DNA of 5,491 nt, taken from contig DZCT01000227.1 in NCBI GenBank assembly GCA_022736535.1, positions 2,438-7,928 of the forward strand, in the 5' to 3' direction. Positions 1 through 3,644 of this stretch are shown piece after piece; the stretch's first letter is position 1, and each line of letters opens with the position of its first letter. The position numbers and the translations under genes were made by a program. The notes under the pieces are model-generated. The model was not told where the DNA came from, ran no database searches, and saw nothing but the letters and a program-made list of their open reading frames with translations. The stretch is from Desulfatirhabdium butyrativorans (GTDB lineage: Bacteria; Desulfobacterota; Desulfobacteria; Desulfobacterales; JAIFKL01).

Positions 1-530
1 TAATCTTCGTCTCGACCCGGACTGAACAGCGTTTCCGGCTGCCATGTTTCAAATTCTTTCAACACAAGTTTCTGTGCGGAAACCCCTCTTTTTGCATCCG
101 CCATCTCGCGTCCCGAAAAAACATCTCTCATCTCTCCGGACGCCGGCTTTTCGGGGAAGGATTGCATATCAAATTTTTTTAATAATAATGACCTCATGCG
201 CTCCGCGTCTTTTTCATCGGCATCCGGGAAAAAGGGCGGTGCGGCAAAATTTTTCAGATATGTTTCATCATAGCCTGTTCTGAAAAGTGTTTCGAGGTTC
301 CACGGTTCAAATTTTTTCAGAATGATATCCGTCATGGAAATCTCCTTTTTTTCGGTTTCAGCCGATAGAGACGCAAGATTCTGCGTCTCTGCTCCGCCTC
401 CCCCTGATGCGTTCAGACCTGCTTTCACAGCGATTTTTGCTCTGGCGGGAGTCTTCTGTGATACATCTCCCTTTTTTTTAGCCGTGCTTTTTTTCTTTGT
501 ACCCGGCTTGGCCGGAGTTCTCTTTCCCAT
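1..530 (-). CDS. Hypothetical Lys-rich repeat protein (3'-truncated by window edge)
   Basis: Reading leftward from ATG at 530, the frame stays open for 176 codons to base 1, so the C-terminus is missing. I do not recognise the family. Residues 1-38 are rich in Lys, Ala, Thr and Pro (KKKSTAKKK at 13-20), like a disordered basic tail, followed by a Gly-rich linker (GGGG at 43-46). Two copies of the pattern LKxFExWxxETLFxxGxDE start at residues 71 and 157, 86 residues apart, with a partial LKKFD at 117-121, so the protein is built from repeats that may continue past the edge. There is no signal peptide or membrane segment. The start at 530 has AGAGG five bases upstream. A second in-frame ATG at 335 (Met66) has a much stronger AAGGAG six bases upstream, so the true start could be there, removing the basic tail. 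The opposite-strand frames are Phe-rich mirrors of the Lys codons and were not called. Confidence 0.55.
   Translation of the reverse strand, partial: MGKRTPAKPGTKKKSTAKKKGDVSQKTPARAKIAVKAGLNASGGGGAETQNLASLSAETEKKEISMTDIILKKFEPWNLETLFRTGYDETYLKNFAAPPFFPDADEKDAERMRSLLLKKFDMQSFPEKPASGEMRDVFSGREMADAKRGVSAQKLVLKEFETWQPETLFSPGRDED
336..347 (-). promoter_or_regulatory. Strong internal ribosome binding site before Met66
   Basis: On the minus strand AAGGAG occupies 342-347 and is followed by six bases and ATG (335-333), in frame with the open frame that starts at 530. It is a better Shine-Dalgarno match than the one before the 530 start. Either it is the real start signal and the upstream 65 codons are not translated as part of this protein, or the gene makes two forms. 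The codons here (Lys-Lys-Glu-Ile-Ser-Met) can also produce the match by chance. Confidence 0.45.
367..390. repeat. GAGACGCA palindrome inside the left-hand ORF
   Basis: AGAGACGCA (367-375) and TGCGTCTCT (382-390) are perfect 9-bp inverted arms around a 6-nt loop. From memory, hairpins with GAGACG arms are common dispersed repeats in cyanobacteria and some other repeat-rich bacteria. Here it lies in frame in the linker between the basic tail and Met66 of the minus-strand ORF and encodes roughly ETQNLASL. Membership of a dispersed family is inference, since only one copy is in view. Confidence 0.5.
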
Positions 531-535
531 ACATA

Positions 536-540
536 CCTCT
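536..540 (-). promoter_or_regulatory. Ribosome binding site for the start at 530
   Basis: On the minus strand AGAGG ends five bases before ATG at 530. It is a moderate Shine-Dalgarno match with good spacing and supports the longer form of the left-hand protein, in competition with the stronger internal site at 342-347. Confidence 0.4.
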
Positions 541-551
541 CTGATATAAGG

Positions 552-604
552 TTTGGGGTAAGAGGTGAGAGGTCAGAGGTGCGGGGCATCACCTCTGACC
601 CCTA
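552..604. repeat. Heptamer-repeat hairpin with 8-nt G-rich loop
   Basis: The left side reads as consecutive 7-mers from 552: TTTGGGG, TAAGAGG, TGAGAGG, TCAGAGG, then TG. It forms a perfect 11-bp stem (571-581 with 590-600) around the loop CGGGGCAT (582-589). The right side continues as an imperfect complement of further heptamers to about 604. It sits between the leftward promoter-like sites and the start of the minus-strand ORF, so it would be in that gene's 5' leader. The same architecture recurs at 3521-3586. Its function is unknown. Confidence 0.7.
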
Positions 605-761
605 ACCCTGATTTAAAGTAGGATATTGCTACCATAAAAATACCGTTTTCACCCTATTGACTTTTCCCTCAGTTTTATGAAACAAATGAAAGAATTGAAC
701 TCAGGGAAACAGGATGAACTCTTTTGATATTTACCCTCCGTTTATATATAATAACCAATAA

Positions 762-789
762 ATTATAGACAAAAAAAAATCCGTGTAAA
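762..789 (-). promoter_or_regulatory. Leftward sigma-70-type promoter, proximal
   Basis: On the minus strand a -35 TTTACA (784-789; one mismatch to TTGACA) is followed by a 16-bp spacer and a perfect -10 TATAAT (762-767). The predicted start of transcription is near 755, giving a leader of about 225 nt before ATG at 530 that includes the heptamer hairpin. The spacer contains a T-tract on the transcribed sense. The site fits the orientation of the left-hand ORF. The surrounding AT-richness raises the chance of a random match. Confidence 0.5.
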
Positions 790-795
790 CTTCTT

Positions 796-824
796 TATAT
801 ATCGGATCAGGTCTTTTTTGTAAA
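796..824 (-). promoter_or_regulatory. Leftward sigma-70-type promoter, distal
   Basis: On the minus strand a -35 TTTACA (819-824), a 17-bp spacer and a -10 TATATA (796-801) form a second promoter-like match 34-35 bp upstream of the proximal one. Both -35 hexamers lie in copies of the same word, GTTTACA on the minus strand. The tandem arrangement makes leftward initiation here more credible than either match alone. Confidence 0.35.
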
Positions 825-921
825 CATTTTTTTCCGCTCACAGATGAAAAGACGATGAAGACGGTCGCTTTCAGAGTCGCAGACGAAAAAAATTCTCATC
901 GTTTATAGTTACAGAATAATA

Positions 922-927
922 TATAAT
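922..927 (+). promoter_or_regulatory. Possible rightward -10 box
   Basis: A perfect TATAAT lies on the plus strand, but the hexamers at 16-18 bp upstream do not resemble TTGACA and there is no TGn extension. It is the best sigma-70 candidate I can see for the cyclase-like gene, about 290 bp from the ATG and upstream of the repeat element, so such a transcript would have to read through the nested palindromes. Confidence 0.2.
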
Positions 928-981
928 ATTAAAAAGTTAAATTTATGTGATAGGCATTTTTTTTTCATAAAAAAGCGATGA

Positions 982-997
982 TGACACAAAGCTTGCA
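982..997 (+). promoter_or_regulatory. Sigma-54-like -24/-12 match (weak)
   Basis: TGACAC, five bases, TTGCA resembles the sigma-54 pattern TGGCAC-N5-TTGC with correct spacing. It has A in place of the second G of the nearly invariant -24 GG. It lies immediately upstream of the left copy of the 15-bp direct repeat. Because of that mismatch it is only a candidate. Confidence 0.15.
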
Positions 998-1001
998 CCG
1001 G

Positions 1002-1016
1002 GGTTGTATTTATGTT
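1002..1016 (+). repeat. Left copy of 15-bp direct repeat (GGTTGTATTTATGTT)
   Basis: This 15-mer is repeated exactly at 1207-1221, 205 bp to the right. The right copy contains the ATG of the cyclase-like gene, and the left copy carries the same ATG at 1012. The pair brackets the palindromic element, which suggests a target-site duplication or a recombination-generated duplication. From the left-copy ATG the frame is not the cyclase frame and stops at 1149. Confidence 0.75.
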
Positions 1017-1017
1017 T

Positions 1018-1206
1018 CTCGTTCCCACGCTCCGCGTCAACGGCATTAATGTAGGTCGGGGTGAGCCTGCGAACCCCGACATCATCCGGCAGGTGTCGGG
1101 GTTCGCAGGCTCACCCCGACCTACGGAATTTACGGAATTGTCAGCTTGACGGCATTGGCGCTCCGCGTGGGAACGAGTTCAACTGCGTAACTCGTAAACA
1201 TATTCA
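1018..1206. mobile_element. Nested MITE/REP-like palindromic element, no transposase
   Basis: The outer boundaries are perfect 11-bp inverted arms, CTCGTTCCCAC (1018-1028) and GTGGGAACGAG (1167-1177). The decamer CGCTCCGCGT occurs at 1028-1037 and again at 1159-1168. Joining the two sides at that decamer restores a perfect 13-bp-stem hairpin with a TCC loop, so the original repeat appears to have been split by a second insertion. After the right arm, ACGAGTT (1173-1179) and AACTCGT (1189-1195) form a further 7-bp hairpin. The whole is flanked by the exact 15-bp direct repeat. There is no coding capacity, so any movement would have needed a transposase in trans. Right and left limits are approximate. 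Confidence 0.65.
1051..1124. repeat. BIME-like pair of REP-type palindromes (31-bp perfect inverted repeat)
   Basis: Positions 1051-1081 and 1094-1124 are perfect reverse complements around a 12-nt spacer. Each arm is also a hairpin by itself (GTCGGGGT paired with ACCCCGAC, 10-nt loop). Two inverted REP-like units in this arrangement resemble the bacterial interspersed mosaic elements linked to TnpA-REP (RAYT) transposases. The heptamer CGGCATT flanks the region at 1041-1047 and 1150-1156, a possible insertion duplication. The family assignment is from motif recognition only. Confidence 0.65.
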
Positions 1207-1221
1207 GGTTGTATTTATGTT
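1207..1221 (+). repeat. Right copy of 15-bp direct repeat, spanning the cyclase-like start codon
   Basis: This is an exact copy of 1002-1016. It contains the AGG-type ribosome binding site remnant (the AGG at 1206-1208 straddles its left edge), an 8-nt spacer and the ATG at 1217. The element to its left therefore abuts the translation initiation region of the downstream gene. Confidence 0.75.
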
Positions 1222-3517
1222 CAATTTTTTAAATCTGTTTTTTGACCGTGTGATGTCCTTTTGCAAAGGGCTTGCTTTCAGCCCCCCCGGACTGGAGGGT
1301 TTTCCCCTGAAAAGTTCGGCGATTAAATTCTCGCTGAACCGCCTGACACGCGGCGTGGACAACATCCGCTATGATGTTTATCTGAGTCCGGATTTCTGCA
1401 AATCTGTCGGCAATCTCGTGGTACAGGCAGTTGCGGCGCACACCCGCGCCGAGAATATTCTGACTTCGGACAAAAATTCAAATCCGGTCAGAGAAAAAGA
1501 AGAATTCAGAAAACTTTGCAGCGAACTGATGACGGATGCCGTCCACAAGGCAAAACTGCGCGGGGAAATTCAGATTGACTATATGGTGCAGACCGCTGTT
1601 GTGAAGTTATTGCTGGAAGAAATTAAGGACAGATATGAAAAACTCATTGTGCATCTGAAAAATATGATTCGGGCTTATGAGTCTTCCGGCAATCCCGAAA
1701 GCGCCGGCGAATTTAAAAAAGAACTCTCCGAGATACTGGAAAACAGAAAAAGCATTTTACACAATGTCGGCAAAGAAATTTTTCAATATCTGATTGAAAT
1801 TCAGAACAGAGAACTGAGGGAGATGCGGGAGGCAAATTTCGGTTTCGGCGCGGTGCTTCCGGATCATGTTTTTTCCAACCCCATGTTTCATGCAGAAGAC
1901 ATCGCCGATGATTTTTTTATGCTTGAAGCATATAACATTCTGCCGGGGCATCGCGTTGAAGACCCTGACAGATATGAAACATTAATATCCCTTATCAGAG
2001 AACTCCTATCTGATGCTGACAGACAGGACAGCAGACATGTTCCGGAAACAAAGGACCCGGGGTTGGAGGCGGAACTCAGAGAAGCGGATGAAGAGAAGAT
2101 AAGCGCATGGATGACGGAGCCGGAGAATGTCGCGGTACTGTTTGATTATTTTCAGACAAAGCAGCGGCGCCGGCTTCTCAAAAAACAGAAAGCAGACAAA
2201 AAAGAACTTGCCGAACTTGACAGAACCGCGGGGCGTCAGAAAAAGCTTCTGAATTTTTTTTACCGAAAATTCAGAAAAAAAGGGCTGATAAAAAGAATCA
2301 CGGCGACTTATGAAATGCAGCCGGTTTATCTTGAATATTGTCCGCCCTTAGTGCCGCAGGTGGTGCTGCAGTATCTGACGGTCCCCAAATCGAGAAAAAG
2401 CATCGCGGCGCGTCTGAAAAAGCTGAGAGCCTATTACGGCCGAACTTTTTCTCTCAAGCCGCTTCAGAAAGTGATAATAAACATAGAAAAAAGCGGCGCT
2501 GTGTCTCAGAAAATCTGCCTGATGCGCTTTCTGTCGGGGCTGCTCCGTTATCACAGGGATTTTCTGAATTTCACCATGTTCAAAGAAGCCACCGACAGCG
2601 TGAATCTTGCGGCAGAAGAGAAGATCATCGAGCTTTCCCGCGCCAACAACACGCTGTATGAATTTCTGCTGCCCCACGAGCGGGAATCTGAGGAAAAGCC
2701 GGTCATCAGCCATGTCATCCTCAAGGCGGATGTGCGGGGTTCCACGGATATTGTTCACAAAATGAAGGAACGCCGGCTGAATCCGGCAACGCATTTCAGT
2801 CTGAATTTTTTTGATCCCATTACCGAAATCATACCGGAATACGGCGCGGTCAAGGTCTGCATCGAGGGGGATGCTTACATTCTCGCAATTTATGAACGGG
2901 AAAACGCGCCTGAAGGATGGTACAGTGTGGCAAGAGCCTGCGGCCTCGGTGTCAACATGCTTTCGATTATACGGCGATATAATCTGAGAAGCAAAAAATA
3001 TCAGTTGCCGGCATTGGAACTGGGCATCGGCATTACTTACCGGGATGTCGCGCCCACGATTTTTTTTGACGGGGAGCATCAGATTATGATTTCATCTGCG
3101 ATCAATCTGGCAGACCGGCTTTCAGGATGCTCAAAAGGCATTCGAAAAAAAATATCTGAAAACAGAGAGCCTTTCAATCTTTATGTTTTTCAGGCTGCTT
3201 CAGATGCGGATGTGTCCTCAACCGCGGATGATCTCTCGCTCAGGTATAATGTAAACGGGATTGAACTGAATGACACCGCTTTTGAAAAACTCTCAGGAGA
3301 GATTGACCTGAAAGCGGTTGAGGCGGTTATTCACAAAAAGAAGCGGAAATTTTATACCGGAAAATTTCCCACCGTGACCGGGATTTACCAGCGTCTGGTC
3401 ATACGCGAAGACCGGATTCCCAAGATTGATCCGGAGACATTCGAGATCAAAGCGCTTACAGATAAAACCTATTACGAAGTCTGCACCCATCCGAAACTTT
3501 ATGAGTATATAAGGTAG
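1217..3517 (+). CDS. Class III nucleotidyl cyclase-domain protein with long novel N-terminus
   Basis: This encodes a 766-residue protein. The C-terminal domain (about 497-660) matches class III adenylate/guanylate cyclases. The first metal-binding Asp is in KADVRGST (Asp505), the second in EGDAY (Asp552), and the transition-state motif NxxxR is NLADR (Asn630, Arg634). These suggest conversion of a nucleoside triphosphate to a cyclic nucleotide. The positions that usually select the purine look atypical: by my alignment Cys instead of Lys before Asp552, and Ile instead of Asp seven residues before Asn630. Substrate is therefore open, and loss of activity is possible. Residues 1-490 match no domain I know. 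They are charged and largely helical, with a Lys/Arg-rich stretch near 315-355 and no convincing membrane segment or receiver/HAMP domain. A tail of about 100 residues follows the cyclase domain. I chose ATG 1217: the in-frame GTG at 1061 would add 52 residues encoded inside the palindromic repeat. The ribosome binding site is weak (AGG, eight bases upstream). It converges with the CoA synthetase gene. Confidence 0.85.
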   Translation: MFNFLNLFFDRVMSFCKGLAFSPPGLEGFPLKSSAIKFSLNRLTRGVDNIRYDVYLSPDFCKSVGNLVVQAVAAHTRAENILTSDKNSNPVREKEEFRKLCSELMTDAVHKAKLRGEIQIDYMVQTAVVKLLLEEIKDRYEKLIVHLKNMIRAYESSGNPESAGEFKKELSEILENRKSILHNVGKEIFQYLIEIQNRELREMREANFGFGAVLPDHVFSNPMFHAEDIADDFFMLEAYNILPGHRVEDPDRYETLISLIRELLSDADRQDSRHVPETKDPGLEAELREADEEKISAWMTEPENVAVLFDYFQTKQRRRLLKKQKADKKELAELDRTAGRQKKLLNFFYRKFRKKGLIKRITATYEMQPVYLEYCPPLVPQVVLQYLTVPKSRKSIAARLKKLRAYYGRTFSLKPLQKVIINIEKSGAVSQKICLMRFLSGLLRYHRDFLNFTMFKEATDSVNLAAEEKIIELSRANNTLYEFLLPHERESEEKPVISHVILKADVRGSTDIVHKMKERRLNPATHFSLNFFDPITEIIPEYGAVKVCIEGDAYILAIYERENAPEGWYSVARACGLGVNMLSIIRRYNLRSKKYQLPALELGIGITYRDVAPTIFFDGEHQIMISSAINLADRLSGCSKGIRKKISENREPFNLYVFQAASDADVSSTADDLSLRYNVNGIELNDTAFEKLSGEIDLKAVEAVIHKKKRKFYTGKFPTVTGIYQRLVIREDRIPKIDPETFEIKALTDKTYYEVCTHPKLYEYIR

Positions 3518-3520
3518 AAT

Positions 3521-3586
3521 TGAGAAGTGAGAATTGAGAAGTGAGAAATAGGGGCGAGTATTTCTCAATTCTCAATATATCTCTCA
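3521..3586. repeat. Heptamer-repeat hairpin, second copy
   Basis: Consecutive 7-mers from 3521 read TGAGAAG, TGAGAAT, TGAGAAG, TGAGAAA. The array then folds back: TGAGAAATA (3542-3550) pairs perfectly with TATTTCTCA (3559-3567) around the loop GGGGCGAG (3551-3558), and further complementary heptamers follow to about 3586. Stem phase, 8-nt loop size and the GGGGC core of the loop match the hairpin at 552-604, so the two look like members of one family. Confidence 0.65.
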
Positions 3587-3591
3587 TTAAC

Positions 3592-3620
3592 AAACTAAGT
3601 TTCTTAAAGAAACTTAGTTT
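3592..3620. repeat. AT-rich palindrome in convergent gap
   Basis: A 14-bp arm (3592-3605) is the exact reverse complement of 3607-3620 with one central base. As RNA it would form a 12-bp stem with a TTAAA loop in either transcript. It lies between the inverted heptamer arrays and may serve as the core terminator hairpin. Confidence 0.5.
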
Positions 3621-3644
3621 CTCAATTCTCACTTCTCAATTCTT

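Larger units (their letters stand above)
605..961. other. AT-rich intergenic stretch, no supported gene
   Basis: This stretch is strongly AT-rich, with runs of A and T and several TATA-like tracts. I see no credible gene, only open frames of fewer than 20 codons without ribosome binding sites. It separates the divergent left-hand and cyclase-like genes and most likely holds their promoters. Two leftward promoter-like sites within it are listed separately. Confidence 0.6.
3516..3643. terminator. Convergent-gap inverted repeats, probable bidirectional terminator
   Basis: A perfect 25-bp inverted repeat (3516-3540 with 3619-3643) fills the gap. Its left arm overlaps the TAG of the cyclase-like gene and its right arm stops one base short of the synthetase stop codon. 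Inside is a near-perfect AT-rich palindrome, AAACTAAGTTTC (3592-3603) paired with 3609-3620, loop TTAAA. For the plus-strand transcript a short T run (3643-3646) follows the right arm. The stems are AT-rich rather than the classic GC-rich kind, so the termination role is inferred mainly from position between converging genes. Confidence 0.5.

Noticed and set aside
44..549. Plus-strand open frames of 79 and 75 codons at 44-283 and 322-549
   Set aside because: They lie opposite the minus-strand frame, are Phe- and Pro-rich as expected from the complement of Lys and Gly codons, and show no family resemblance or good ribosome binding site.
677..727. Sixteen-codon open frame in the AT-rich gap (plus strand)
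   Set aside because: No Shine-Dalgarno sequence and too short to support without conservation data.
855..908. Seventeen-codon open frame starting MKTVAFRVADEK (plus strand)
   Set aside because: The start looks protein-like and could be a remnant of a lost gene, but there is no ribosome binding site and nothing recognisable follows the stop.
1051..1124. CRISPR repeat or rho-independent terminator
   Set aside because: There is one inverted pair, not a spaced direct-repeat array, and no T run follows; the arrangement fits REP/BIME-like palindromes better.
2348..3079. Minus-strand open frame of 243 codons inside the cyclase-like gene
   Set aside because: It is antisense to a region with recognisable cyclase motifs, and its translation has no recognisable domain; a shadow frame.
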